Source: Candidatus Eiseniibacteriota bacterium
GTDB lineage: Bacteria > Orphanbacterota > Orphanbacteria > Orphanbacterales > Orphanbacteraceae
DNA length: 64,000 nucleotides
Direction: 5' to 3'
Assembly (NCBI GenBank): GCA_024276995.1
Contig: JAJRWB010000043.1
Coordinates: 1-64,000, forward strand
Part shown: one piece after another, positions 18,092-27,625 of the stretch
How positions within the stretch are numbered: the stretch's first letter is position 1
Layout of the letters: the number at the start of each line of letters is the position of its first letter
Notes under the pieces: generated by a model
Seen by the model: the letters and a program-made list of their open reading frames with translations, nothing else
Databases searched by the model: none
Told to the model about the DNA's origin: nothing
Translations under genes and position numbers: made by a program

Positions 18092-19292
18092 TCTCGCCGG
18101 GAGGTGCTCCGGAACGGTCGGATGTCCCGCCCGACACGAATCGATGGGCTTCGAGGAGCTTATTGCAGAACGAATCATTTCTGTAATACCGAAGAGCAAA
18201 CTCTTTTCCTGATTCGGAGAGCGAAGAGCGCAGATCGAGATCGACGAGGAGGCGGAAGATGCCGTCGCCGAGGGCGGTGGGGTCGATGGGAGGAACGACG
18301 AGTCCCGTGACACCGTGTTCCACACGTTCCGGAAGTCCCCCCGTACCGGAGACGATCACCGCCGCCCCTCCGAGCATCGCTTCACCGGCGGTGAGCCCGA
18401 TCGGGTCGATGCGCGAAGGTACGGCGACGATATCCGCCGCCGCGAAGAGCGTTTCCCTGTCGACATCGGCGCCGGGGAAATGCACTTGCGCTCCCACACC
18501 GAGTTCCTCGGCGAGAACGGCGAGGGACTCGCAATACTCCGCCGCGCGTCGTGATGGGCCGCACGAGATCCACACCGGCGGGTGGAGGCCCCGCTGCGCG
18601 ATCACGGCGGTCGCCTCGAGAAGGAGGTCGCACCCGGCGCCTGGGTTCGGTTCTCCCGCCATGGCAACCACCACGTCGTCCCGTGTGGCAGCGAACTTCT
18701 TCCGGAGCACTTCGGCGCGGCCGGCGACGCCGTCGCTCGGCATGGGAAGGGAGGGGGGAACGAAGGCGACACGCCGCACGGTGCTCGTCTTCTTACCGCG
18801 GAGGTAACGGGTGATCCACTCCTTCGCGATCTTCGTGGAGGGCATGAGAAGATCGGTGAACCGGCAAAGGCTCCTGTCGATCCGGGCGTCGGAGGTGACG
18901 GCATGTATTCCGGCGACGACGGGGATCTTCAGCATTCTGGCGGCGGGGAGCACCGACGGCACCGGAAGGGGGGTCGTGCAGTGGACGAGCTGAATCCGGT
19001 TGCCCCAGAATACACCGCACGCGCCTCCGATCCGCGTGATCGATTCCCACGGCAACGTGCTGTCGGGAGGGGCGCACGAAAGGGGGACGACGGCGAGCCG
19101 TTCGTCCCGGGCGGCGCGCTCGAAGGCGCGTCCCTTCGGGACGACGACCGTGACGTGTCGCCCCGCGTCGGCCAGGACGCGCGCCGCGGTGAGCGCCATC
19201 CGGTCACCTTCGACCGAATGGTCCGCCTCGCCGTGGACGAGAGCCACCCTTCGGGTGAGGTCATCGCTGTTTCCGTTCCGGCGGCGGTTCAT
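18015..19292 (-). CDS. Family 4 glycosyltransferase
   Basis: 425 residues, GT-B fold. The N-terminal half has VALVHGEADHSVEGDRMALTA-type loops, and the C-terminal donor domain has AMAGEPNPGAGCDLLLEA, FPGADVDRETLFAAADIVAVPS and the E-x7-E-like region GLTAGEAMLGGAAVIVSGTGGLPE. It probably transfers a sugar from a nucleotide donor. The last 35 or so residues are Ser/Pro/Arg-rich, unlike the family, and lie antisense to the methyltransferase end, which suggests stop-codon loss and extension. It is transcribed away from the two-component pair at 19385. Confidence 0.85.
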   Translation of the reverse strand: MNRRRNGNSDDLTRRVALVHGEADHSVEGDRMALTAARVLADAGRHVTVVVPKGRAFERAARDERLAVVPLSCAPPDSTLPWESITRIGGACGVFWGNRIQLVHCTTPLPVPSVLPAARMLKIPVVAGIHAVTSDARIDRSLCRFTDLLMPSTKIAKEWITRYLRGKKTSTVRRVAFVPPSLPMPSDGVAGRAEVLRKKFAATRDDVVVAMAGEPNPGAGCDLLLEATAVIAQRGLHPPVWISCGPSRRAAEYCESLAVLAEELGVGAQVHFPGADVDRETLFAAADIVAVPSRIDPIGLTAGEAMLGGAAVIVSGTGGLPERVEHGVTGLVVPPIDPTALGDGIFRLLVDLDLRSSLSESGKEFALRYYRNDSFCNKLLEAHRFVSGGTSDRSGAPPGEIIPPSAPTPSRSDRSRDGEYTAPLS

Positions 19293-19384
19293 ACCCCTAG
19301 GATCGGCAGAAAGACGCCGGACAAAAGCGCTCTTTCCGGTATGATTCGTACCATGTTTCCCTCCCCTGACCGGACGGACCGTCG

Positions 19385-20065
19385 ATGAGAATCCTCGTGG
19401 TGGAAGACGAGCCGGCTTTACGCTCCGCGCTGGAGGATCTCGTCCGGGGGGAAGGGCACGACGTCGAATCGGTCGCCGACGCCGACTCGGCGACCGAGGC
19501 GGGCTGTTCGGACCGCTTCGACCTCATTCTTCTCGACGTGATGCTTCCCGGCGGCAGCGGAATCGATGTCTGCCGCTCGATCCGCGCGGCGCGGCCCGAT
19601 CTGTTCATCGTGATGCTCACCGCGCGCGGGTCGGAAGACAACAAGGTGAAGGGTCTCGGCGCCGGGGCGGACGACTACGTGACGAAACCCTTCGGTGCGC
19701 GCGAGCTGCTCGCGCGGATCGCGTCGGCGGAAAGACGTCTCACCTCCGCGGCGGGCGACGCCGAGGAACTGGAGATCGACGGTTGCCGCCTCGACCTCGG
19801 ACGGTGCGTCGCCCGTCGGGACGACGACGAGCGCCCGCTCACCGCGAGGGAGGCGGCGATCCTACGGCTTCTTCATCGCCACAGGAAAAGGGGGGTCACC
19901 CGCTCCGAGCTTCTTGAACAGGTCTGGCGGGCACCGGGAGATCTCCCGACGAGGACGGTGGACATGACGATCGCGAATCTCCGTTCGAAGATCGAGCAAG
20001 ATCCGTCGTCGCCGCGCATCGTGGTCACCGTGAAAGGCATCGGTTACGCGTGGGGCGAGCCGTGA
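19385..20065 (+). CDS. OmpR-family response regulator
   Basis: 226 residues. The receiver domain (1-115) has the acidic pair VVEDEP, the phospho-acceptor Asp in LILLDVMLPGG, Thr in MLTARG and Lys in YVTKPFG. The winged-helix DNA-binding domain (130-225) has LTAREAAILRLLHRH and RTVDMTIANLRSKIEQ. It is the partner of the overlapping kinase gene. The start codon is ATG at 19385, with little ribosome site (GGACGGACCGTCG). Confidence 0.93.
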   Translation: MRILVVEDEPALRSALEDLVRGEGHDVESVADADSATEAGCSDRFDLILLDVMLPGGSGIDVCRSIRAARPDLFIVMLTARGSEDNKVKGLGAGADDYVTKPFGARELLARIASAERRLTSAAGDAEELEIDGCRLDLGRCVARRDDDERPLTAREAAILRLLHRHRKRGVTRSELLEQVWRAPGDLPTRTVDMTIANLRSKIEQDPSSPRIVVTVKGIGYAWGEP

Positions 20066-21744
20066 GAATCCGCCCGGGGGTCACCGCTCTCGCCGTGATG
20101 CTCACCGCGGTGGCGATCACCGTGCCGTGCGCGGCGTGGTATTTCGCCGGTTCACGTTCGGCGCGTCTCGAGGCGGAACAGTCGGTGCGACTCACGCGAT
20201 TCAAGGCGATGCAGACCGCCACCAGTCTCGCCGAACGGATCGCCGGGCGGCTCGATGTCATTCTCGACGTGGAGTCGCGCCGCCCGGTGTACCAATACCA
20301 CCACGCCTACCACGACCCGAACAGCAGGTGCGAATGTCAATCGTTGACCCTTTCTCCGCTCGCCGTCGGTCCGGAGGAGGAGATGGTGGAGGCCCATTTC
20401 CAGATCGATCCGGCCGGGACGCTCACCATGCCGACACTCGCCGGCGCGCGGAACGGCGATGCACATCACGGCGACGAATGGCTCGAACGGCAAGGCGCGA
20501 TCCGGGAGCGACTCGAGCAGTCGATCGGGGCGATCCGGCGATCGGTGGAGCGAATCCGCGCCGCCGAGGCGTCCGACCCGAGTTGCGCGCGGCCGTCGGC
20601 GACACAGAAGGTTTCCGCACGGGCGCAGGCGGGGAGCGGAGGTGGGACGATGCTCGTCGATGTCGAGGTTCCGCGGTTCACCTGGCACGTCGTCGAGATC
20701 GACGGCGATCCTTCACTCGTCGCCCTTCGTGAGATGGAGACCCCCGCCGGCTTGGTGATCCAAGGGTTCATCGTCTCCGCCGCCGGGGTGACGAAATCGA
20801 TGGAGGGCGCGTATCTTCCCGCCGAGTTCCTTCCCGGATCGGCGCGGGGAGACCTTCCGCCCGATGATGTCATCGCGGGCGTGCCTCTCGACGGCGTGAA
20901 CTGGATCGTCCATGTGAACGCCACTGACGCAGTGAAGCGCGCCGCCGGCGAGGGAAACGCCCTGGTACGACGTTTCCGGATCCTCTTCACATGGACCACG
21001 GGAGCGGCCGTGCTCGCGGGGCTTTTCGTGATCCTCCTCGTCCGCCAGACGGTGCGTCTCTCGATGGAGCGCTCCCAGTTCGCCGCCGCCGCCGCCCACG
21101 AGTTGAGAACCCCTCTCGCCGGGATGCAGCTGTACAGCGATATGCTTTCCCAGGGGCTCGGCGACGACGCAAAGCGCGGGGAGTACGCGGCGCATATCGC
21201 GTCCGAGGCGAGGCGTCTCGGACGGGTGGTGGCGAATGTGCTCGATTACTCCCGTCTCGAACGGGGAGGGTTCTCGCTCAACGTGGAGCGCGGCGATCCC
21301 GGCGAGGCGCTCGACGAGTGTGTCGCCGTACTCCGCCCGGCGCTCGAGTCACAGGGCGCGTCGGTGCGCCTGAACATCGAGCCCGGTTTGCCGCCCGTCC
21401 GGTTCGATCGGGACGCCTTCTTCCATATCGTGCAGAACCTCCTCGACAACGCCGGGAAGTTCACCCGCCGGAGCGCGAATCGCGCGGTCGAAATCGATCT
21501 TGTCCGGACGGCGGCCGGCGCCGAGCTTCGTGTTGTCGACCACGGGTCCGGTGTTTCCGACGCGATGAAGCCACGCCTCTTCCGGTCGTTCGAAAGGGTG
21601 GAGGGTGGAGGGGGACGCGCCCGGTCGGGACTCGGTCTCGGTCTCGTTCTCGTGCGTCGTCTCGCCGAAGCGCAGGGAGGCGGCGTGCGCTACGAGGAGA
21701 CGGAAGGGGGAGGGGCGACTTTCGTGGTGACCTTCGCTACGTAG
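20062..21744 (+). CDS. Sensor histidine kinase, OmpR-type partner
   Basis: 560 residues. Transmembrane helices are at about 8-28 and 318-340. The sensor between them contains an unusual His/Cys-rich loop (PVYQYHHAYHDP, then SRCECQ). The kinase core follows: His box FAAAAAHELRTPLAGM, N box IVQNLLDNAGKFT, G1 VVDHGSGVSD, G2 GLGLGLVLVRR. The GTG start at 20062 overlaps the regulator stop (GTGA), which fixes both the start and the partnership. The ligand is unknown. Confidence 0.92.
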   Translation: MRIRPGVTALAVMLTAVAITVPCAAWYFAGSRSARLEAEQSVRLTRFKAMQTATSLAERIAGRLDVILDVESRRPVYQYHHAYHDPNSRCECQSLTLSPLAVGPEEEMVEAHFQIDPAGTLTMPTLAGARNGDAHHGDEWLERQGAIRERLEQSIGAIRRSVERIRAAEASDPSCARPSATQKVSARAQAGSGGGTMLVDVEVPRFTWHVVEIDGDPSLVALREMETPAGLVIQGFIVSAAGVTKSMEGAYLPAEFLPGSARGDLPPDDVIAGVPLDGVNWIVHVNATDAVKRAAGEGNALVRRFRILFTWTTGAAVLAGLFVILLVRQTVRLSMERSQFAAAAAHELRTPLAGMQLYSDMLSQGLGDDAKRGEYAAHIASEARRLGRVVANVLDYSRLERGGFSLNVERGDPGEALDECVAVLRPALESQGASVRLNIEPGLPPVRFDRDAFFHIVQNLLDNAGKFTRRSANRAVEIDLVRTAAGAELRVVDHGSGVSDAMKPRLFRSFERVEGGGGRARSGLGLGLVLVRRLAEAQGGGVRYEETEGGGATFVVTFAT

Positions 21745-21750
21745 GGGCGC

Positions 21751-21770
21751 CACGGGCGGTTCACCCCGTG
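21751..21770 (+). terminator. Possible terminator hairpin
   Basis: CACGGG, an 8-nt loop, CCCGTG, extended by flanking GGGG and CCCC, starts seven bases after the kinase stop. There is no long T-run. It separates the two-component pair from the propeller gene. Confidence 0.35.
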
Positions 21771-21796
21771 TTCCCCTTCCCCGCGTCGTCGTCGGG

Positions 21797-21826
21797 TTGC
21801 AACGCCGCCGGCCGATCTGTTATAAT
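21797..21826 (+). promoter_or_regulatory. Promoter with extended -10
   Basis: TTGCAA (21797-21802), an 18-nt spacer and a perfect TATAAT (21821-21826) preceded by TGT, an extended -10. It lies 47 bp before the propeller gene start. The TGTTATAAT string recurs at two other secreted-protein operons in this window. Confidence 0.7.
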
Positions 21827-21872
21827 GAAATCGATCTTCTATTGCTGAAAGCGCTCCCGCCAGGAGAATCTG

Positions 21873-24533
21873 ATGAACCCCATGGAACGGTGTCTCCGGA
21901 TACCGGCCCTCGTCGGGGCCGGCCTTCTTCTGCTCTTCGGCGGTGCGGCGCTTCTCGCGCTTTTCGCCCCCGATTCCTCCCGCGCCACGTCTGGATTCGC
22001 TCCGCCGAAAGGTCCCGCCGCGCCGAACGACTGGTTCTTCATGCAGCGCGCCTGGCCCACGGGAAGGATCAGCCCGGCCGCGCGGCTCGCGGCAGTGGAG
22101 GATGCGCGTCGTCTCCGTGCGGAAGCGGCCCTCGCGCCGGGAAAGACCGCCGCCACCGACTGGGCGGCCCTCGGACCGGAGAACATCGGCGGGCGGATCA
22201 CCGACGTGGCGGCCGACCCGCTCGACGCGAACACGATCTACGCGGCGTCGGCGTCGGGCGGCGTCTGGAAGAGCACCGACGGTGGGACGAACTGGTCGTC
22301 GATCTTCGACGGCTACGGTTCTCCTTCCATCGGCGCGCTCGCCCTCGATCCGACCGATGCGAATACCGTCTATGTCGGTACGGGCGAGGCGAACCCGGGC
22401 GGCGGGAGTGTGGCGTACGGCGGCGACGGCGTGTGGAAGACGACCGACGGCGGAGCGACGTGGACGAACGTCGGACTTGGCGCATCCCGCTATATCGGGC
22501 GGATCGTCGTCGACCCGTTGAATGCGTCGAACGTATTCGTCGCCGCGGCGGGTAATCTCTTTTCGAAGAACTCCGAACGGGGCGTCTATCGCTCGACCGA
22601 CGCGGGCGCCACATGGACGAAAGTGCTTTATGTGTCGGATTCAACCGGTTGTATCGACCTCGCCATCGATCCGGCGAACCCGAGCCGCATCTTCGCCGCC
22701 ATGTGGGAGAGGATCCGAAAGCCCGACACGCGCGTGTACGGCGGCGTGACGAGCGGCCTCTACCGCTCCGTCGACGGCGGTGCGACCTGGACGAAACTGA
22801 CATCCGGACTTCCGGGAGGCGCGACGCCTCTCGGAAGGATCGGAGTGGCGGTCTCGCCGTCGAACCCGGCGACGGTGTATGCGATTTTCGCCGATGAGAT
22901 CGGTTATTTCCTCGGCCTCTACCGCTCGACCGACGGCGGCGACCACTGGTCGACACGCTCGGCGGGCGGTCTCGGTTCGTTCTACTCCTCGTATGGTTGG
23001 TGGTTCGGGCGGATCTATGTGGCGCCCACCGACCCGGCGGATCTATGGGCCGACGGCATCTACCTGTATCGTTCCACCGACGGCGGCAACAACTTCTTCG
23101 ACACCGGGGGGATCATGCACGCCGACCACCACGCGCAGTGGTTCTCCCCTTCGAACCCGAACCTGATTCTCAAGGGAAACGACGGCGGGCTTTACCGGAG
23201 CGCCGACGGCGGCGGCGTTTGGGACTTCATCGGGAACATGCCGATCACCCAGTTTTACACGATCGATGTGGATGGCGCCGAGCCGTGGAAAGTGTACGGC
23301 GGGACACAGGACAACGGCACCAATCGGACACCTGTCGGGCTTCCGGCGGGATGGGAAACACTCTTCGGCGGCGACGGCCACTATGTGAACATCGATCCGA
23401 ACGATGCGAACACGATCTACCTGGAGTACCAGTATGGGAATCTCTACAAGTCGGTCGACAACGGCGTATCGTTCTCGTACGCCATGAGCGGAATCTCCGG
23501 TTCCGACCGGAAGAACTGGTCCACCCCGGTGGTGATCGACCCGTCGAGCGCCGGGAAGGCTCAGACGACGCTCTACTACGGCGCGAACCGCCTCTATCGT
23601 TCGACGAACTCCGCCTCGTCGTGGACGGCGATCAGCGGTGACCTCACGAACGGCAACCCCGGGACGAACGGCGTCACCTTCGGCACGATCACCACCATCG
23701 CCGTGGCGCCCTCCGATTCGGCGACGGTTTATATCGGAACGGACGACGGCAATGTATGGGTCACCACCGACCACGGCGGAACATACACGCCGATCTCCTC
23801 CGGCCTTCCCGTCCGCTGGATCAGCCGTGTGGCGGTCGACCGGTCGAACGGGGCGATCGCGTACGTCACCCTCTCGGGACTGCGCGACGACGATCCCCTC
23901 GCCCACGTCTTCCGCACGACGAATCACGGCGGTACGTGGAGCGACATTTCCGGCAATCTCCCCGACGCGCCGGTGAACGACCTCGTCGTTGATCCCGCCG
24001 ACCCATCGGTGCTTTATGTCGCCACCGATGTCGGTGTCTACGTCACCGCCGATCTCGGCGCCTCGTGGTCCGCCCTCGGCACCGCGATTCCCGTCGGCGA
24101 AGTGGTGACCGACCTCGACATCGCCGACAACGGGAGCGGCCCGGTGCTCTACGCCGCCACATACGGCCGCTCCACGTGGTCGTACGATCTTTCAGCCGCC
24201 ACGGGCGTGACGGCTGCGGCGGTCGGCTCGGGCACGTCGTCGCCCTCCGCCCGGCTTTCCCTCACCCTCGGCGCGAACGCACCGAACCCGGCACGCGGCG
24301 AAACGAGGATTCTCTTTTCCCTGGGCGCGCCCGGGAGGGCCGTTCTCGATGTGATCGATGTGGCGGGCCGGCGGGTGAAGACGCTCGTCGATCGATCGCT
24401 TTCCCCCGGTGAGCACGAGGTGGTGTGGGACGGCAGGGACGAAGCCGGCCGGCGGGCACCAAACGGCGTCTACTTCTATCGCCTCGTGTCTTCGGGGGAG
24501 CGGCTTTCGCGGAAGATGACCCTTCTTCGATGA
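21873..24533 (+). CDS. Secreted Asp-box beta-propeller with FlgD-like tail
   Basis: 886 residues, exported (signal segment about 10-30). It carries about a dozen BNR/Asp-box motifs of the type S-T-D-G-G-x-x-W (KSTDGGTNWSS, KTTDGGATWTN, RSTDAGATWTK, RSVDGGATWTK, RSTDGGDHWST and more), like sortilin/VPS10 and xyloglucanase propellers. The C-terminal 85 residues form a FlgD-like Ig/sorting domain (NPARGETRILFSLG, VWDGRDEAGRRAPNGVYFYR, ending KMTLLR). It may be a glycan-binding or glycan-cleaving surface protein; catalytic residues are not assignable. The ATG follows CAGGAGAATCTG. Confidence 0.85.
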   Translation: MNPMERCLRIPALVGAGLLLLFGGAALLALFAPDSSRATSGFAPPKGPAAPNDWFFMQRAWPTGRISPAARLAAVEDARRLRAEAALAPGKTAATDWAALGPENIGGRITDVAADPLDANTIYAASASGGVWKSTDGGTNWSSIFDGYGSPSIGALALDPTDANTVYVGTGEANPGGGSVAYGGDGVWKTTDGGATWTNVGLGASRYIGRIVVDPLNASNVFVAAAGNLFSKNSERGVYRSTDAGATWTKVLYVSDSTGCIDLAIDPANPSRIFAAMWERIRKPDTRVYGGVTSGLYRSVDGGATWTKLTSGLPGGATPLGRIGVAVSPSNPATVYAIFADEIGYFLGLYRSTDGGDHWSTRSAGGLGSFYSSYGWWFGRIYVAPTDPADLWADGIYLYRSTDGGNNFFDTGGIMHADHHAQWFSPSNPNLILKGNDGGLYRSADGGGVWDFIGNMPITQFYTIDVDGAEPWKVYGGTQDNGTNRTPVGLPAGWETLFGGDGHYVNIDPNDANTIYLEYQYGNLYKSVDNGVSFSYAMSGISGSDRKNWSTPVVIDPSSAGKAQTTLYYGANRLYRSTNSASSWTAISGDLTNGNPGTNGVTFGTITTIAVAPSDSATVYIGTDDGNVWVTTDHGGTYTPISSGLPVRWISRVAVDRSNGAIAYVTLSGLRDDDPLAHVFRTTNHGGTWSDISGNLPDAPVNDLVVDPADPSVLYVATDVGVYVTADLGASWSALGTAIPVGEVVTDLDIADNGSGPVLYAATYGRSTWSYDLSAATGVTAAAVGSGTSSPSARLSLTLGANAPNPARGETRILFSLGAPGRAVLDVIDVAGRRVKTLVDRSLSPGEHEVVWDGRDEAGRRAPNGVYFYRLVSSGERLSRKMTLLR

Positions 24534-24538
24534 TCGGC

Positions 24539-24573
24539 GAAGCGCCGGACACTCGATCGCCGCCCGGCGCTTC
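24539..24573. terminator. Bidirectional terminator hairpin
   Basis: GAAGCGCCGG and CCGGCGCTTC form a perfect 10-bp stem with a 15-nt loop, between the converging propeller (ends 24533) and phosphatase (ends 24603) genes. No clear T-run. Confidence 0.55.
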
Positions 24574-24602
24574 CGACGTCGCGGTTCGACTCCCCTTCGC
24601 TT

Positions 24603-26726
24603 CTACCGCACGAAGGTGATCTTTCGGCTTCTCATTTCGCCGTCGAAGCGGAGCACGCTGAAGTACGTTCCAGGCGCGACACCGCGCCCGTTCGAGTTTC
24701 GCCCGTCCCACGTGACGATGTGCTCGCCGGCGTCGAGCTGCTCGTCCACCAGTTCGCGCACGAGTCGTCCGGAAACGTCGTGGATCGACACGCTCGCTCT
24801 TCCCGCCGCGGGGATGAGGAAGGCGATGGGCGACCCTTCGGCCACCGGGTTTCGCGAGTGGGGATCGAAACCGAAGAAGGCGCGTGTCGGCATCGCTTCA
24901 CCGGTCGCCACGCCCGTGGTGATCCCCTTGATGATGGTGAACTCGTCGAGTACGGCGCCGAGATCGTCGATGAAATGGGCGTCGAGCCGGTCGGCGTCGA
25001 CGTCGAGCACGAGGGAACCGAGCTTGTTGAGCGACGTGATCATCACCGGGTGGTTGAGCGAGCCGCCCCCGATCTTCGACGAGCTTCCCGCCACGGCGTA
25101 AACGACGCCTTCGTGCGGTCCCGCCCCGAGGGTCGGTTTCACATACGGTCCGCCGCTTCCCACCTTGCCGTCCCCGGCATCGATCTTGTTGGTGTCCTGC
25201 AATGAGCTGGAAAAGCCGTAATGGCCTTCGAGGAGGAACGATCGTTCGTACGCGTGGCTGTGTCCCCCCAGAACGAGATCGCACCCGGCATCGTCAAGCA
25301 CCCTCAGCGCATTATTTCGCATCTGATACATTCTACCGCCGCTGTCGAACGTGTTGTCGGAGTCGTGGGATCCTTTCGTGTACGGCGGATGATGCCAGAA
25401 CGCGATAGTCCAGTCCTGCGTCGTGGCGGCGAGATCGGCGGTGAGCCAGTTCATCATCGCCCCGCCGATCACCGGGTTCGAACCTTGAGAATCGAGACAG
25501 ATGAAATGAATGTTTCCGTAGTCAAACGAGTAGTACGCTTCGTCGCCCGACGCGAGCCCTCCCGCCTCCCCCGCCGTGGGAAGGGTGAAGATATCGTAGT
25601 AGTCGTTGTTCGCTCCCGTGTAAAGCTGGTCGTGATTTCCCCGCGTCGGCCACACAACGAACTTCTTCAGAAGATCGGGGTACATGTCGAACACGCCCGC
25701 CTGGTATTCCGCGTCGGTTCCGGCGTTGTAGGCGTTGTCGCCGAGCATGAGCCAAACATCGGTGTTCGCCGAGCCCGGATAGTTCTTATAGGCGTTTCGG
25801 ACGTTCGTCGCGTTCCCGTTCGCCGACCCCGAATCGCCGATGATCCAGATTCGGATCGGCGTCTGCGTGCCGGGCGGAGGGGATGTCTTGAAGTGGTGGT
25901 TCGCGTCGTCCCCCGCGAGGTCGTACGATGTCGTTCCATACGCATAGTAATACGTGGTTGCGGGGGTGAGGCCGCTGATCGTCAGCTCATGTTCCGTCGT
26001 CGCCGTGGCGTCGGTCACGCTGTTCACCAGGCTTCCGGGCGCGGATCCGTAGCGCACGCGGCTGTCGGTGGCCACATCGGTGCGCCATCTCACAGTCATG
26101 CTCGTCGGTGTTCCCACTTGGAGATACGGCCCGCGTGTCGGAATGGCGGGGTCGGCGGAGTATCTCAGTTCGGCGTCCCAAACGAGGTCGCTGCTCGATC
26201 CGTTCACCTGATGCGCTTCCACGGCGAGAATGTTCGTGCCGTTCTTGAGAAGGGGAATGGACGCCGAGAGATCGACCGCCTCGTATGCGCCCCCCTCGTG
26301 GGAGAGCGCCCAGGTGGAGTACGTCACGGCGCCGCTCGGCATCGACTGACGCGTCACTTCGACGCCGTTGATATAGGCCACATATCCATCATCGAAATTG
26401 GCGTGGAGCCAAAGGCTCTGAACGGTGGCGGGATTCACCGAAACGTCGAAGGGGATCCTGAAATAGGTGGTGACGTTCTTGTTGGCCGGGTCGCCTCCGA
26501 ACGAGACGGTTGTGTTGATGTAGTACTCGATATATCCGAGCGGTCCCGGCCCCGCCGCCCAGCCGCTGTCGTCGAAGAGGGTGTCTCTCCACGCGGTGCC
26601 GAGATCGGCGCCGGTGTCGTCATATTTCCACGACGACTCTCTCGGCACGGCGACGGTCATCGCCGCCTCCACGGCGGCGGCGGACAGCATGAGAACGAGT
26701 CCGGCGGCTAGAATTCGCTTATACAT
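24603..26726 (-). CDS. Secreted purple-acid-phosphatase-like enzyme with FlgD-like tail
   Basis: 707 residues. Signal peptide (KRILAAGLVLMLSAAAVEA), a galactose-binding-like N-terminal domain (about 25-200), a fibronectin-like domain typical of purple acid phosphatases (GPYLQVGTPTSMTVRWRT), then metallophosphoesterase motifs in order: GDSGSANGN, MLGDNAYNAG, TRGNHDQLY, AFWHHPPYT and GGHSHAYERS. The C-terminal 80 residues are a FlgD-like sorting domain (VTWDGRNSNGRGVAPGTYF, ending KITFVR). It probably releases phosphate outside the inner membrane. The start at 26726 overlaps the end of the upstream TPR gene by 19 bases; a longer frame has no signal peptide. Confidence 0.88.
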   Translation of the reverse strand: MYKRILAAGLVLMLSAAAVEAAMTVAVPRESSWKYDDTGADLGTAWRDTLFDDSGWAAGPGPLGYIEYYINTTVSFGGDPANKNVTTYFRIPFDVSVNPATVQSLWLHANFDDGYVAYINGVEVTRQSMPSGAVTYSTWALSHEGGAYEAVDLSASIPLLKNGTNILAVEAHQVNGSSSDLVWDAELRYSADPAIPTRGPYLQVGTPTSMTVRWRTDVATDSRVRYGSAPGSLVNSVTDATATTEHELTISGLTPATTYYYAYGTTSYDLAGDDANHHFKTSPPPGTQTPIRIWIIGDSGSANGNATNVRNAYKNYPGSANTDVWLMLGDNAYNAGTDAEYQAGVFDMYPDLLKKFVVWPTRGNHDQLYTGANNDYYDIFTLPTAGEAGGLASGDEAYYSFDYGNIHFICLDSQGSNPVIGGAMMNWLTADLAATTQDWTIAFWHHPPYTKGSHDSDNTFDSGGRMYQMRNNALRVLDDAGCDLVLGGHSHAYERSFLLEGHYGFSSSLQDTNKIDAGDGKVGSGGPYVKPTLGAGPHEGVVYAVAGSSSKIGGGSLNHPVMITSLNKLGSLVLDVDADRLDAHFIDDLGAVLDEFTIIKGITTGVATGEAMPTRAFFGFDPHSRNPVAEGSPIAFLIPAAGRASVSIHDVSGRLVRELVDEQLDAGEHIVTWDGRNSNGRGVAPGTYFSVLRFDGEMRSRKITFVR

Positions 26727-27580
26727 TGGGCGATTCGTCCTTTCCCCTCGGGAGCGCGGTCGATTCTTTCGAGCTCCCTCAGGATGCGCCTTTCGGCTTT
26801 CATCGACTTGGGAGCGGATCTTTTCGCGAGGGGGAGCGATGCGATCGAGGCGAGCGCCTCGCTGTATGCGGAAGCGGCCTCCATCCGCCGCCCGGCGAGG
26901 GCGAGAATGGCGCCGCGCTTCTCGTCGATATCGGCCTTCAGAATATACTGGCTGTCCATGGCATCGAGCCTTTCGAGCGCTTCGTCGTAGCGGCCCGCCG
27001 CCAATTCGAGGTCGATCGCCGGCGTCTCGAGGGTGACCACCGGGCCGAAGCGGCGGATCCCCTCGTCGAGTCCCCGGAGCGCCTCGTCGCGATGTCCCGG
27101 TCCGAGGGACAGCTCGAGCTCGGCGCGTTCGATGTAATGGGTGGGCACGGGGCGCGACAGCGTGGCGAGCGCCCGGTCGTACGCTTCGATCGCCTCCGAC
27201 GATCGCCCGAGCGATCGGAGCGCCCTCGCGCGCACGAGCCACGCATCGCCCCGTTTATCGTCCCGCTCGATGTACCGATCCGCCTCGACAAGCGCTTCGG
27301 AGGCGCGATTCTCTTTCAGGTAAAGCTCGCCCAGGGCGAGATGACACTCGTACAAGTCGGAATCGAGGGCGAGGGCATGCCGGTAGTCCTTCTCGGCGGC
27401 GTCCTCCTCGAGATGATACGAGTAGAGCGCCCCCCGCCTCAGGTAGAGACGCGCGTTTTCCGGCGATCGACCGATATCGTCCGAAATCTTCGCAATTTGT
27501 TCACTGAGGGCGCCGTGGGCCGATATCAGAACAGGCCACACCAGCAGTGCGGCCAGCGCCACGGGAATTCGAATTCTCAT
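26708..27580 (-). CDS. Secreted TPR protein
   Basis: 290 residues with a signal peptide (RIPVALAALLVWPVLISAHG) and tetratricopeptide repeats through about residues 35-260 (ARLYLRRGALYSYHLEEDAA, ALRSLGRSSEAIEAYDRAL, AAGRYDEALERLDAM). No catalytic motif is seen. It overlaps the phosphatase gene and is probably cotranscribed with it from the extended -10 promoter at 27590-27598. It might help display or assemble the phosphatase; that is a guess from position. Confidence 0.8.
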   Translation of the reverse strand: MRIRIPVALAALLVWPVLISAHGALSEQIAKISDDIGRSPENARLYLRRGALYSYHLEEDAAEKDYRHALALDSDLYECHLALGELYLKENRASEALVEADRYIERDDKRGDAWLVRARALRSLGRSSEAIEAYDRALATLSRPVPTHYIERAELELSLGPGHRDEALRGLDEGIRRFGPVVTLETPAIDLELAAGRYDEALERLDAMDSQYILKADIDEKRGAILALAGRRMEAASAYSEALASIASLPLAKRSAPKSMKAERRILRELERIDRAPEGKGRIAQCISEF

Positions 27581-27589
27581 GATAGTGCG

Positions 27590-27598
27590 ATTATAACA
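27590..27598 (-). promoter_or_regulatory. Extended -10 promoter element
   Basis: TGTTATAAT on the minus strand, ten bases upstream of the TPR gene start. The -35 region is poor, as expected for an extended -10 promoter. The short distance leaves almost no leader. Confidence 0.55.
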
Positions 27599-27625
27599 CG
27601 ATCGGGCGCGTAAGTACAGGGCGGA

